From the NCBI GenBank assembly GCA_023388195.1, contig JAEWGR010000092.1, positions 9,264 to 73,263 on the forward strand: DNA of 64,000 nucleotides, in the 5' to 3' direction. The notes beneath the pieces were generated by a model. It was given only the letters and a program-made list of their open reading frames with translations, made no database searches and had not been told where the DNA came from. This stretch comes from Bacillota bacterium. Its GTDB lineage: Bacteria; Bacillota; Negativicutes; Sporomusales; Sporomusaceae. The position numbers and the translations under genes are program-made. This document shows positions 1 to 7,390 of the stretch, one piece after another (position 1 is the stretch's first letter; each line of letters opens with the position of its first letter).

Positions 1-576
1 AAAAAGCTGCCCCGCATTTTGTCTATCGGCGAAGTCGAAGAATTATTAAAGCAGCCTAATACTTTTCAGCCTACCGGCCTTAGGGACAAAGCCATGCTGG
101 AATTGTTATACGCGACCGGTATCAGGGTATCTGAATTAATATCCCTGAACATTTCTGATGTAAATCTTGATATGGGCTATATTAAGTGCTATGGCAAAGG
201 GGCGAAGGAACGCATCGTGCCACTGGGATCAATTGCGGCCAAGTGCGTGCAGGAGTATATCGGCAAAGGCCGGACAAAACTGGTACGTACCTATGAAGAA
301 TCCTCTTTGTTTGTCAACCATCATGGCAACAGACTGACCCGTCAGGGCTTTTGGAAGATTATTAAAAAATATGCAATGGAAGCCCGCATTACCAAAGAGA
401 TAACCCCGCACACCTTGCGCCATTCCTTTGCTACCCATCTGCTGGAAAACGGGGCTGATTTGCGCTCAGTTCAAGAAATGCTGGGCCATGCCGACATATC
501 GACAACCCAGATTTATACCCATGTAACTAAAAATCGCCTGAAAGAAGTTTATGATAAGACCCATCCCCGTGCATAA
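1..576 (+). CDS. xerD: Tyrosine recombinase XerD, C-terminal part (5' truncated by window edge)
   Basis: The frame is open from base 1 and ends at 576, so the start lies upstream. The visible 191 codons are the end of the core-binding domain and the whole catalytic domain of a XerC/D recombinase (full-length family members are about 300 residues). The catalytic set is visible: Arg in TGIRVSEL, Lys in GKGAKERIVPL, His and Arg in HTLRHSFATHL, His in MLGHADISTT and the nucleophile Tyr in QIYTHV. Xer recombinases resolve chromosome dimers at dif in the cytoplasm. XerD rather than XerC is inferred from synteny: as in Bacillus, the gene precedes deoB, a nucleoside phosphorylase, dacF and spoIIA. 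A phage integrase is less likely, because no mobile genes are nearby. Confidence 0.93.
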   Translation, partial: KKLPRILSIGEVEELLKQPNTFQPTGLRDKAMLELLYATGIRVSELISLNISDVNLDMGYIKCYGKGAKERIVPLGSIAAKCVQEYIGKGRTKLVRTYEESSLFVNHHGNRLTRQGFWKIIKKYAMEARITKEITPHTLRHSFATHLLENGADLRSVQEMLGHADISTTQIYTHVTKNRLKEVYDKTHPRA

Positions 577-618
577 TACATATAGCAAGATAAATTGTTA
601 AAAGAGGGGCTATAGGAT

Positions 619-1806
619 TTGTTCAAACGAATATTTGTCATCGTACTTGATAGTGTAGGTATCGGAGCAATGCCTGACGCATCTGAATACGGCGATACCG
701 GCGCCAATACCCTGGTACATATTGCCGCCGCCAGTGGTGGTCTTGATTTGCCGGTTTTGGCAGACATGGGACTGGGGCTTATTGAACCCATTGCCGGTGT
801 CCGGCCTGTCGCCCGCCCTTCAGCCGCATTTGGCAAAATGGCGGAATTATCGAAAGGCAAGGATACTACCAGTGGGCACTGGGAATTAGCCGGCTGCCCG
901 TTGTTTAGTTCTTTTCCCGTCTACCCTGCCGGCTTCCCTCCGGAAATTATTGAAAAATTTGAATTTTATACCGGGCTGCGTGTCTTAGGCAATAAAGCCG
1001 CCTCGGGGACTGAGATTATTGTCGAACTAGGTGAACAGCATACGCTTTCCGGCCAGCCGATTGTTTATACCTCGGCCGACAGCGTTTTTCAAATTGCCGC
1101 CCACGAAGAGATTATTCCTCTTGAACGGTTATATGAGTTGTGCCGGATTGCCAGGGAGAAAGTCTTTATTAATGAACATGCGGTCGGACGGATTATTGCC
1201 AGACCGTTTCTAGGCAAACCAGGCAATTTTTACCGGACTGCCAACCGTCATGACTATAGTCTGGAACCGCCGGCGGCAACAGTGCTTGATGCATTGAAGC
1301 TGGCCGGTTTTGCTGTTACGGGCATTGGAAAGATAGCTGATATTTATGCCCACAGAGGTTTGACGCAATCGTACCCGACAAAATCTAATCAGCACGGTAT
1401 GGAGCTGCTTACGCAGCTGGCCGCCCAGAGGCAGCCGGATGGTTTAATCATGGCCAACCTGGTTGAGTTTGACAGCGCCTTCGGTCATCGCAACGATGTC
1501 GCCGGGTACGCCCGGGCCCTTGAAGATTTTGATAAGGCTTTAGGTGTTTTCAAGTCTGAAATTACCGCCGACGATTTGCTCATCATTACTGCCGACCACG
1601 GCTGTGACCCCACGCGGCCGGGGACTGACCATACCCGGGAATATGTGCCGGTTTTGGCTTATCATCACGGTTTATCCCAAAAAGCAGCCCCTGTCAATCT
1701 CGGGGTAAGATCAACGTTTGCCGATATGGGAGCCACGGTAGCTGCTAACTTTAACCTGCCGCCGCTGGCCTTCGGACAAAGTTTTTTAAATGACCTTTTG
1801 AGGTGA
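619..1806 (+). CDS. deoB: Phosphopentomutase
   Basis: DeoB interconverts ribose-1-phosphate (or deoxyribose-1-phosphate) and the 5-phosphate, feeding nucleoside sugars into central metabolism. The 395-residue product has the alkaline-phosphatase-superfamily metal motifs expected: VLDSVGIGAMPDA near the N-terminus, the phospho-acceptor region KDTTSGHWEL, then NLVEFDSAFGHRND and TADHGCDPTRPGTDHTREY, which supply Mn-binding Asp and His residues. The length is normal. The start is a TTG at 619 behind a GAGGGG ribosome site at 605-609. It is followed 7 bp later by pdp, so the two are probably one nucleoside-catabolism operon. Confidence 0.96.
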   Translation: MFKRIFVIVLDSVGIGAMPDASEYGDTGANTLVHIAAASGGLDLPVLADMGLGLIEPIAGVRPVARPSAAFGKMAELSKGKDTTSGHWELAGCPLFSSFPVYPAGFPPEIIEKFEFYTGLRVLGNKAASGTEIIVELGEQHTLSGQPIVYTSADSVFQIAAHEEIIPLERLYELCRIAREKVFINEHAVGRIIARPFLGKPGNFYRTANRHDYSLEPPAATVLDALKLAGFAVTGIGKIADIYAHRGLTQSYPTKSNQHGMELLTQLAAQRQPDGLIMANLVEFDSAFGHRNDVAGYARALEDFDKALGVFKSEITADDLLIITADHGCDPTRPGTDHTREYVPVLAYHHGLSQKAAPVNLGVRSTFADMGATVAANFNLPPLAFGQSFLNDLLR

Positions 1807-1813
1807 AGTACTA

Positions 1814-3139
1814 GTGCGTGTTACCGATATTATTGCAAAAAAGCGGGATGGTCTGGAGCTTGCAGACAGTGAGATTGACCAGCTGATTGCAGCTTATACG
1901 GCAGATGCAGTGCCTGATTATCAAATGGCAGCCTGGCTGATGGCCGTTTACTTCCAGGGGATGACAGACCGGGAAACAGCTACGCTGACGATGGCTATGG
2001 CAAGATCCGGCGAGATGGTTGACTTAAGTCAGGTTACCGGCATTAAGGTGGACAAGCATAGTACCGGCGGGGTAGCTGATACGACTACACTGATACTGGC
2101 GCCATTGGTTGCAGCGGCAGGGGTTCCGGTAGCCAAGATGTCTGGCCGGGGGCTGGGGTTTACCGGCGGCACCATTGATAAGCTGGAATCGATCCCCGGC
2201 TTCAGGGCCACGCTCGAACAGGCTGAATTTATTATGAATCTGCAAAACCACAACATTGCAATTACCGGCCAGTCAGCTACGATTGCCCCGGCTGATGGTA
2301 AGCTTTACGCCCTCAGAGATGTGACGGCAACGGTTGAGAGTATTCCCCTGATTGCCTCCTCAATCATGAGCAAAAAGATTGCCTCCGGGGCTGATAAGAT
2401 TATTTTGGATGTTAAAGTGGGCAGCGGCGCTTTTATGAAAAACCAAAAGTCAGCTGTCACATTAGCGGAAACGATGGTGCGTATCGGGCAATTGGTTGGC
2501 AGGGAAACCATGGCGCTGTTAACAAGTATGGAGCAGCCGCTGGGAACTGCAATCGGCAACAGCTTAGAGGTCAAAGAGGCTATTGCGGTATTATCAGGCC
2601 GGGGTGAGCCGGCTCTGCGGGAAGTATGTCTGGCACTTGGTTCCCACATGCTGGTACTGGGTGGCAAAGCGCTTACACCCGCTACTGCCCGTGAGCTCCT
2701 GACAGCCCTGATTGACAGCAAACAGGCACTTGCTAAATTTGGCGAGTTAATCACCGCGCAGGGCGGTGATGCAACTATTTTATCAGACTTCAGCAAGTTG
2801 CCGCAGGCGCGTTATTCCTTCACTGTTACCAGTGATTACCAGGGTTTTATTAGCAAGATCGATGCTGCACAAATCGGTTATGCGGCCATGTTGCTTGGAG
2901 CGGGGCGGGAGCATAAAGGACAGCGCGTCGACCTGGCGGCAGGGGTGGCCTTAACCTGCAGGCTAGGCCAGCCTGTCAGCCCGAATCAACCCTTGGCGAC
3001 ACTGTATAGCAATACTGAGCTGAAACTGCAGCAAGCTGCCTTAATTATAAAAAATGCGGTTCGTGTGGATACACAGCTTATAGAAATTCCGCCGGTAATC
3101 CTGGGAATCGTTACTTCCCAGGGACTCCAACTCGCCTGA
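1814..3139 (+). CDS. pdp: Pyrimidine-nucleoside (thymidine) phosphorylase
   Basis: This enzyme cleaves thymidine or uridine with phosphate to give the base and (deoxy)ribose-1-phosphate, the substrate of the upstream deoB product. The 441-residue protein has the family signature: KVDKHSTGGVADTTTL, KMSGRGLGFTGGTIDKLES and the phosphate-binding loop region SIMSKKIASGADKI, with the C-terminal alpha/beta domain after about residue 335. The start is a GTG at 1814. Its stop codon lies inside the stem of an intrinsic terminator, which closes the deoB-pdp unit. The name pdp is used rather than deoA because Firmicute enzymes are usually broad-specificity; the sequence alone does not fix specificity. 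Confidence 0.94.
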   Translation: MRVTDIIAKKRDGLELADSEIDQLIAAYTADAVPDYQMAAWLMAVYFQGMTDRETATLTMAMARSGEMVDLSQVTGIKVDKHSTGGVADTTTLILAPLVAAAGVPVAKMSGRGLGFTGGTIDKLESIPGFRATLEQAEFIMNLQNHNIAITGQSATIAPADGKLYALRDVTATVESIPLIASSIMSKKIASGADKIILDVKVGSGAFMKNQKSAVTLAETMVRIGQLVGRETMALLTSMEQPLGTAIGNSLEVKEAIAVLSGRGEPALREVCLALGSHMLVLGGKALTPATARELLTALIDSKQALAKFGELITAQGGDATILSDFSKLPQARYSFTVTSDYQGFISKIDAAQIGYAAMLLGAGREHKGQRVDLAAGVALTCRLGQPVSPNQPLATLYSNTELKLQQAALIIKNAVRVDTQLIEIPPVILGIVTSQGLQLA

Positions 3140-3161
3140 CATGAGTCAGGCGAGTTTTTTT
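3131..3161 (+). terminator. Intrinsic terminator of deoB-pdp
   Basis: A perfect 10-bp stem (CTCGCCTGAC / GTCAGGCGAG) with an ATGA loop is followed by seven T. The left arm overlaps the pdp stop codon. Confidence 0.9.
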
Positions 3162-3280
3162 ATCTCCCAGAATTTAAAGTTTTGAGAGGCTAAAAGTCTT
3201 CATAAACTGCCGGTAACCAAGACCTAATAATGCCCAGCTTGAGCAAGGGGAAGGTGACCCCGCGACCCCGGTACCCCACC

Positions 3281-3326
3281 GGCCATTGCCGGAAAAAGCG
3301 TTCCGCAGGAGAAAAGCCGGGCGGTA
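3281..3326 (-). repeat. Dispersed intergenic repeat, block A
   Basis: These 46 bases are the exact reverse complement of 26784-26829 (ends GGCCATTGCC and GGGCGGTA in this orientation). Both copies lie between genes and contain no frame of note. Confidence 0.8.
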
Positions 3327-3384
3327 TTCCGTTAAAAAATCCGTCTGTTTGAGCGTAGCGAGTTTCGGATTTTAGGAATACTGT

Positions 3385-3517
3385 CCGGCTTTTCAGCTTT
3401 TGGAGGCTTCGGGCCTAGACTTTTTGTTACTTTTGGGGCAATGCCAAAAGTAAACCCATTCCCTTGTATTAAAGGAGTAATTGCTACACGCACAACCTGC
3501 AAGACCGCCGGCAGTTT
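3385..3517 (-). repeat. Dispersed intergenic repeat, block B
   Basis: Bases 3385-3430 are the exact reverse complement of 16387-16432 (46 bp). Weaker similarity continues to about 3517, matching back to about 16313 (shared pieces such as CTTGCAG, TTACTCCT and TTTACTTTTGGCAT in the reverse orientation). This is non-coding. Confidence 0.8.
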
Positions 3518-3709
3518 TCTATCTGAATTTATAAATAAAGTCCGTGAATAAAGAACGACTAAGGCTTCTGACGTCGTCCTAAAGGAATCGGCACAAGCCA
3601 AGTCTTTTCTTAATCTACCTGAATTTAAAAATAAATTCAGTGGATATAAGAACGACTAAGACTTCTGCTGTCGTCCTAAAAGACTCGGCACAAGCCAAGT
3701 CTTTTCTTA
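3516..3709 (+). repeat. Two tandem ~97-bp units
   Basis: The best-conserved parts are 3553-3612 and 3650-3709: 60 bp each, few mismatches, offset 97 bp. Both contain the 17-mer GGCACAAGCCAAGTCTT (3590-3606 and 3687-3703), which also occurs reversed at 34276-34292. An AT-rich inverted repeat around TGAATTTA/TAAATTCA precedes the core in the second unit. Confidence 0.75.
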
Positions 3710-3724
3710 TGTTTTAAATTCCCT

Positions 3725-3754
3725 GTTTAAGCGGTTTTAATTTGGGAGATGATA
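3725..3754 (+). promoter_or_regulatory. Candidate sigma-F-type promoter of dacF
   Basis: GTTTA (3725-3729), 15 bp, then GGAGATGATA (3745-3754). This fits the B. subtilis sigma-F pattern (GywTA, 15 bp, GgnrAnAnTw) at all but one position. In B. subtilis dacF is forespore-expressed, which agrees. Read by eye only. Confidence 0.45.
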
Positions 3755-3779
3755 ATTTTAAAAGAAAGGAGTGTTTTCA

Positions 3780-4949
3780 GTGATTCGAAAAATTGCGCTG
3801 GTAACGTTACTGTTCTTTGTATTAAGTGTTGCCACGGTTTTCAGTGCGCCAGCTCCAACAGCCAAACAGCTGCAGCCTGGCACCCAGGTGGATACTAGTG
3901 CCGTATCGGCTGTACTTATGGATGAGAATGGTACTGTGCTTTTTCAGAAAGACCCCCATAAGCGGCTTCCTCCGGCCAGTGTAACCAAGATCATGACCTT
4001 ACTGCTGGCGGTTGAAGCGGTTGAGCAGGGCCGGATAAATCTTGCCGATGAGGTTAATGCCAGTGAAAACGCCTGGCGCCAGGGCGGCTCCCAGATTTGG
4101 CTTGAGCCTGGTGAAAGAATGACCGTAAAAGACATGTTGTCCGCTATAGCGGTCGTCAGTGCCAACGATGCCGCGGTTGCATTAATGGAACATATTTATG
4201 GCAGTGAGCAGGCCGCTGTTGAGGCTATGAACCGTCGGGCTGAAACGCTCGGACTCGCCAATACCCATTTCAACAATGTCAATGGTCTGCCAACAACCGA
4301 TCATTATATGAGCGCCTATGACGCCGCCTTAATTGGCAGGGAAGCCGTCACGCATCCACTTTACATGGATATGTGCGGTATTAAGGAGACCTGGCTCAGA
4401 GATGGCAAGAACTGGCTGGTAAATACTAATAAACTGCTGTGGTGGTATAAAGGCGGCGACGGGTTAAAAACCGGCTGGACTGAAGAAGCGAAATACTGTT
4501 TTGTGGGCACTGCCAAGCGTGACGGCCTGCGGCTTATTTCAGCAGTATTTGCAACACCTGAACCACGGTCACATTTGCGGGAAAGTATGAAACTCCTTGA
4601 TTGGGGATTTGCTAATTTCTCAGCCGTCCCTATTGTTACGCAAGGTACAATTGTTGAACGTCTTAAGGTCAACAAAGGGGTAGAGAAAGAACTGCAGTTG
4701 GTTGCCGCCACGGATCTGAATTTAATTATTGGTAAAGGTCAAAATAAAAATCTGCAAAAAAAGATAATAGCAGACTCTGTTGTGAATGCCCCGGTGGCAG
4801 AAGGCCAGAAATGCGGGGAGTTAATTGTCTTAAAAGACGGTAAAGAAGTAGGAAAAGTTGATTTGCTTGCGGAAAAATCAATTGAAAAAGCCGGGTTAAT
4901 AAGAATTTTTCAGAACATGATCAGTAATATGTTTAATTTGTCAAAATAA
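3780..4949 (+). CDS. dacF: D-alanyl-D-alanine carboxypeptidase DacF
   Basis: This penicillin-binding protein trims the terminal D-Ala from peptidoglycan stem peptides outside the inner membrane. About 389 residues carry an N-terminal signal/anchor (IALVTLLFFVLSVATVFSA), the serine peptidase S11 motifs SVTK (in PPASVTKIM), SAN (in VVSANDAAV) and KTG (in GLKTGWTEEA), and a PBP5-type beta domain after about residue 275. A GTG at 3771 is in frame but falls in the AAAGGAG ribosome site, so GTG 3780 is chosen. As in Bacillus, the gene precedes spoIIAA-spoIIAB-sigF, here separated from it by a terminator. It is probably a forespore enzyme acting on spore cortex. A second paralogue (dacB) lies at 18159. 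Confidence 0.93.
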   Translation: MIRKIALVTLLFFVLSVATVFSAPAPTAKQLQPGTQVDTSAVSAVLMDENGTVLFQKDPHKRLPPASVTKIMTLLLAVEAVEQGRINLADEVNASENAWRQGGSQIWLEPGERMTVKDMLSAIAVVSANDAAVALMEHIYGSEQAAVEAMNRRAETLGLANTHFNNVNGLPTTDHYMSAYDAALIGREAVTHPLYMDMCGIKETWLRDGKNWLVNTNKLLWWYKGGDGLKTGWTEEAKYCFVGTAKRDGLRLISAVFATPEPRSHLRESMKLLDWGFANFSAVPIVTQGTIVERLKVNKGVEKELQLVAATDLNLIIGKGQNKNLQKKIIADSVVNAPVAEGQKCGELIVLKDGKEVGKVDLLAEKSIEKAGLIRIFQNMISNMFNLSK

Positions 4950-4969
4950 TTTAAAATAGCTTCTCCATG

Positions 4970-5001
4970 AAAACTGTGGTAAATTTTTCCACAGTTTTTT
5001 T
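4970..5001 (+). terminator. Intrinsic terminator of dacF
   Basis: A stem AAAACTGTGG / CCACAGTTTT with a 9-nt loop runs into a T-tract ending at 5001. It separates dacF from the spoIIA operon. Confidence 0.85.
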
Positions 5002-5010
5002 GTTGATTTT

Positions 5011-5039
5011 GCAGGAAAATATTTCCTTTTGGCGAATTG
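5011..5039 (+). promoter_or_regulatory. Sigma-H-type promoter of the spoIIA operon
   Basis: GCAGGAAAA (5011-5019), an 11-bp gap and GGCGAATTG (5031-5039) match the B. subtilis sigma-H consensus (RnAGGAwWW, 11-12 bp, RnnGAATww) at all but the last base. spoIIA is a sigma-H operon in Bacillus. Spo0A boxes were not resolved by eye. Confidence 0.7.
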
Positions 5040-5067
5040 CTAAATTATAAAGTAAAAGTAGGAGGTT

Positions 5068-5409
5068 ATGTTGTTGAAAGTCGTTACAGTTATGAAGCAA
5101 GGTGTCCTAGTGATCAGACCGGAAGGTGAGTTTGACGTATGCGGAGCCAATGAATTCCGGGGAGTAGTTGACAGAGAATTAGATGAAACCGGTGCCAAGC
5201 ATATTTTACTTAATTTACAAGGTGTTGATTTTATCGACAGCTCAGGTTTGGGAGTTATTCTTGGCCGCTATAAACGAATCGCCCAACTTGGCGGAAAAAT
5301 GCTTGCTGTCCATCTGGAACCAAATGTCCAGCGAATTTTTGAATTAGCCGGCTTAATGAAGATTCTCACCATTTATAAATCAGAAGAACAAGCCTTAGAG
5401 CTGCTATAA
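5068..5409 (+). CDS. spoIIAA: Anti-sigma-F factor antagonist SpoIIAA
   Basis: This STAS-domain protein of 113 residues binds SpoIIAB and frees sigma-F in the forespore when dephosphorylated. The phosphorylatable serine lies in FIDSSGLGVILGRY (about residue 57), in the place SpoIIAB phosphorylates in B. subtilis. GGAGG at 5061-5065 is only 2 nt from ATG 5068, so TTG 5071 or 5074 may be the true start; the coding frame is the same. It is the first gene of the spoIIAA-spoIIAB-sigF operon, 13 bp before spoIIAB. Confidence 0.96.
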   Translation: MLLKVVTVMKQGVLVIRPEGEFDVCGANEFRGVVDRELDETGAKHILLNLQGVDFIDSSGLGVILGRYKRIAQLGGKMLAVHLEPNVQRIFELAGLMKILTIYKSEEQALELL

Positions 5410-5422
5410 GGGGGCCATACCA

Positions 5423-5869
5423 ATGGATGCGAAAATAAAAAATCAAATAAACCTCTCGATTCTAAGTATTAACGAAAACGTTGGTTTTGCACGGGCAGCA
5501 GCAGCAGCTTTTGCAGCCCAGGTTGAGTTGACGCTTACCGACATTGATGAAATTAAAGTTGCCGTTTCCGAGGCAGTGTCTAATGCAGTCATTCATGGCT
5601 ATGGCGCTGATACGCAGGAGCATAGGTATGTGGAATTAACTATGATTTTGTACACTGATAAGCTGGAATTTACGGTAGTCGATTACGGGCAGGGAATTGC
5701 CAATATAGAAGAAGCCCGTCAGCCTTCTTATTCCAGCGATCCTGAGCGGATGGGGCTAGGGTTTGTTTTTATGGAGTCGTTTATGGATGAGCTTGAGGTT
5801 AAGTCTGAATTAAAGCAGGGTACAACGGTGAGAATGGCCAAAATGCTTGCGCCAGTCACCGAGCATTAG
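5423..5869 (+). CDS. spoIIAB: Anti-sigma-F factor / serine kinase SpoIIAB
   Basis: This GHKL-type serine kinase holds sigma-F inactive and phosphorylates SpoIIAA. The 148 residues include the N-box VAVSEAVSNAVIHGYG (about 48-63), the G1 box VVDYGQGI (about 90-97) and the G2 region RMGLGFVFMESFMDEL. The length equals that of Bacillus SpoIIAB (146). It sits between spoIIAA and sigF with almost no spacing, which keeps the partner-switch components at set ratios. Confidence 0.97.
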   Translation: MDAKIKNQINLSILSINENVGFARAAAAAFAAQVELTLTDIDEIKVAVSEAVSNAVIHGYGADTQEHRYVELTMILYTDKLEFTVVDYGQGIANIEEARQPSYSSDPERMGLGFVFMESFMDELEVKSELKQGTTVRMAKMLAPVTEH

Positions 5870-5878
5870 GTGAAATAT

Positions 5879-6628
5879 ATGCTCAACGAGGAAGAGTTTA
5901 AAGAGCTATTACTCAAAGCGCAGTCGGCAGAGCCTGCTATTAAAGAAATAGCCACCGAACGTATTCTTGAGAATAATTTAAATTTAGTCCGCAGCATTGT
6001 CCATCGGTTTACTAATCGCGGTTATGAATGGGATGATTTGTTTCAGATTGGCTGTATTGGGCTGTTAAAAGCAATTGAGCGCTTTGACCTCAATTTTAGC
6101 GTGAAATTTTCCACTTATGCAGTGCCGATGATTATTGGTGAAATTCGCCGGTTTATCCGGGACGACAACCCGATCAAAGTCAGCCGGCCTTTAAAAGAAT
6201 TAGCTTATCGGGTTCATAAAACTCAGGAAAAGCTGCAGGGTGATTTAGGCCGGGAACCAACAATTGGCGAAATTGCCAGAGAGTTGTCACTGGCACCGCA
6301 AGAGATTGTATCTGCCCTGGAAGCCGTTCAGCCGCAGGTATCAATCTATGAACAGGCTTTTCAGGGAAGTGACGGCAGTGATACCATTCATCTGCTTGAC
6401 CAGTTGATCCACTCCGACGGTCAGGATAGCGCCTATTTTGATAAATTGGCCTTAAAAGAGGTGCTGGGCCGGTTACCGGTAAAAGAACGCACTGTAATCT
6501 ATCTGCGCTTTTTTAGTGATAAAACCCAGGCTGAAATTGCTGAAATTATTGGCTTATCCCAGGTACAGGTATCAAGGATTGAGAAACAGGCCCTAAAAAT
6601 TATTCGCGAATTTTTACAGACCTCCTAG
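5879..6628 (+). CDS. sigF: RNA polymerase sporulation sigma factor SigF
   Basis: The first forespore-specific sigma factor, about 249 residues. Region 2 shows LFQIGCIGLLKAIERFDL and KFSTYAVPMIIGEIRRFIRD, region 3 VSRPLKELAYRVHK, and region 4.2 ends in the helix-turn-helix SQVQVSRIEKQALKII. All follow the Bacillus SigF pattern closely. A GTG at 5870 directly abuts the spoIIAB stop, but ATG 5879 has AGGTGA at 5868-5873 and is preferred. Sigma-F should drive early forespore genes, for which dacF is a candidate in this window. Confidence 0.96.
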   Translation: MLNEEEFKELLLKAQSAEPAIKEIATERILENNLNLVRSIVHRFTNRGYEWDDLFQIGCIGLLKAIERFDLNFSVKFSTYAVPMIIGEIRRFIRDDNPIKVSRPLKELAYRVHKTQEKLQGDLGREPTIGEIARELSLAPQEIVSALEAVQPQVSIYEQAFQGSDGSDTIHLLDQLIHSDGQDSAYFDKLALKEVLGRLPVKERTVIYLRFFSDKTQAEIAEIIGLSQVQVSRIEKQALKIIREFLQTS

Positions 6629-6692
6629 AACCCTACTTGTCAAATGATTCTGCTAAGAGTATTTATGAATTATTGATAGATAATTATTTATG

Positions 6693-6713
6693 GCGCCCTG
6701 TCAGGGCGCTTTT
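6693..6713 (+). terminator. Intrinsic terminator of the spoIIA operon
   Basis: Stem GCGCCC / GGGCGC (6693-6698 and 6704-6709) with TGTCA loop, followed by TTTT. It isolates sigF from the downstream genes. Confidence 0.8.
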
Positions 6714-6847
6714 CTAATGCAAAAAAGCCGGTGCTATATTTACTAACAATGACACAGTGATAATTATTCTCAATTTTAGTAATGCCAATTTGTTCTATAT
6801 AAAAAATACACTGATTTGGGCATAATACATAACAGAGGTGATAAACG

Positions 6848-7051
6848 ATGAATAACCGTGTGATTAGCAAGCTGAAGATCAAAGGCATTATTTACTTGTT
6901 CCTCTTCTTCTTACTGATGGCAGGCAGTACCGCGGCCTGGCTGTATTTCGATACCGATCTGCCGAAGAAAACACCGATTAAAGCGAAGCAGGTTTTTCTT
7001 TGGCATAACAATTTAAATCCTGCACAAACTAATGCTGTCAATCTAACATAA
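6848..7051 (+). CDS. Small single-pass membrane protein, unknown
   Basis: The 67-residue product has a basic N-terminus, one membrane segment (GIIYLFLFFLLMAGSTAAWL, about residues 13-32) and a short tail outside. GAGGTG lies 7 nt before the ATG, so expression is credible. No family is recognised. It sits between sigF and a dodecin-like gene, 23 bp upstream of the latter. A CATAATA at 6821-6827 upstream resembles a sigma-G -10 element but has no convincing -35. A sporulation link is suggested only by position. Confidence 0.65.
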   Translation: MNNRVISKLKIKGIIYLFLFFLLMAGSTAAWLYFDTDLPKKTPIKAKQVFLWHNNLNPAQTNAVNLT

Positions 7052-7074
7052 TCAGTATTAGGGGGGTAGTAATT

Positions 7075-7275
7075 ATGGTTGTAAAAGTGATTGAGCTTGT
7101 GGGAACATCCCGTCACAACTGGACTGACGCTGTCGACAATGCCGTATTGGAGGCTGCTAAAACAGTTGACGCTATCTTGGGTGTTGAAGTAACAAACTTT
7201 ACCGCCAACGTAGATAATGGCCATATAGCTGAATATAAGGCAGATGTGAAAGTAGCCTTTCAGGTTCAGCACTAA
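7075..7275 (+). CDS. Dodecin-family protein
   Basis: 66 residues with the dodecin fold pattern: VVKVIELVGTSRHNWTDAV, a helix AVDNAVLEAAKTVD, then two strands ending ADVKVAFQV. Dodecins form hollow dodecamers that store or buffer flavins. Aligned by eye with Halobacterium dodecin, the flavin-stacking Trp position is Gly here (in AILGVEV) and the Gln that contacts the ring is Lys (in AEYKADV), so flavin binding may be lost or different. GGGGGG at 7062-7067 precedes the ATG. It lies just before the spoVA operon, so it may be a spore protein; that is inference. Confidence 0.85.
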   Translation: MVVKVIELVGTSRHNWTDAVDNAVLEAAKTVDAILGVEVTNFTANVDNGHIAEYKADVKVAFQVQH

Positions 7276-7297
7276 TTTAAATTAGGATGTATTGCAG

Positions 7298-7320
7298 AGA
7301 GTGCCGCTGGCACTCTTTGT
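7298..7320 (+). terminator. Weak terminator-like hairpin after the dodecin gene
   Basis: AGAGTGCC-GCT-GGCACTCT stem (8 bp) followed by a poor T-tract (TTGTCATT). Confidence 0.5.
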
Positions 7321-7328
7321 CATTATAT

Positions 7329-7358
7329 GAATTAATCGGTTTAGCTATGGTCAAAATA
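7329..7358 (+). promoter_or_regulatory. Candidate sigma-G promoter of the spoVA operon
   Basis: GAATT (7329-7333), 18 bp, CAAAATA (7352-7358). The B. subtilis sigma-G pattern is gmATR, 17-18 bp, CATnMTA, so there is one mismatch in each element. spoVA is a sigma-G operon in Bacillus, which supports the reading. Confidence 0.5.
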
Positions 7359-7390
7359 TAAAGGAGTAGATCCCATCACGGAGGTGTGCT

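Larger units (their letters stand above)
3162..3779. other. Gene-free region made mostly of dispersed and tandem repeats
   Basis: No credible coding frame is seen between the pdp terminator and dacF. The stretch holds an inverted copy of a sequence found at 26784-26829, an inverted copy of a sequence found at 16313-16437, and two tandem units of about 97 bp (3516-3709). A forespore-type promoter for dacF lies at the end. Confidence 0.6.

Noticed and set aside
1..576. Mobile-element integrase
   Set aside because: The neighbours (deoB, nucleoside phosphorylase, dacF, spoIIA) match the chromosomal xerD context; no att repeats or phage genes are seen.
2305..2796. 163-residue - strand frame inside pdp
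   Set aside because: A shadow of the well-conserved nucleoside phosphorylase gene.
3162..3780. CRISPR array in the repeat-rich gap
   Set aside because: Only two tandem units of about 97 bp, with no short-repeat/unique-spacer pattern and no cas genes in the window.
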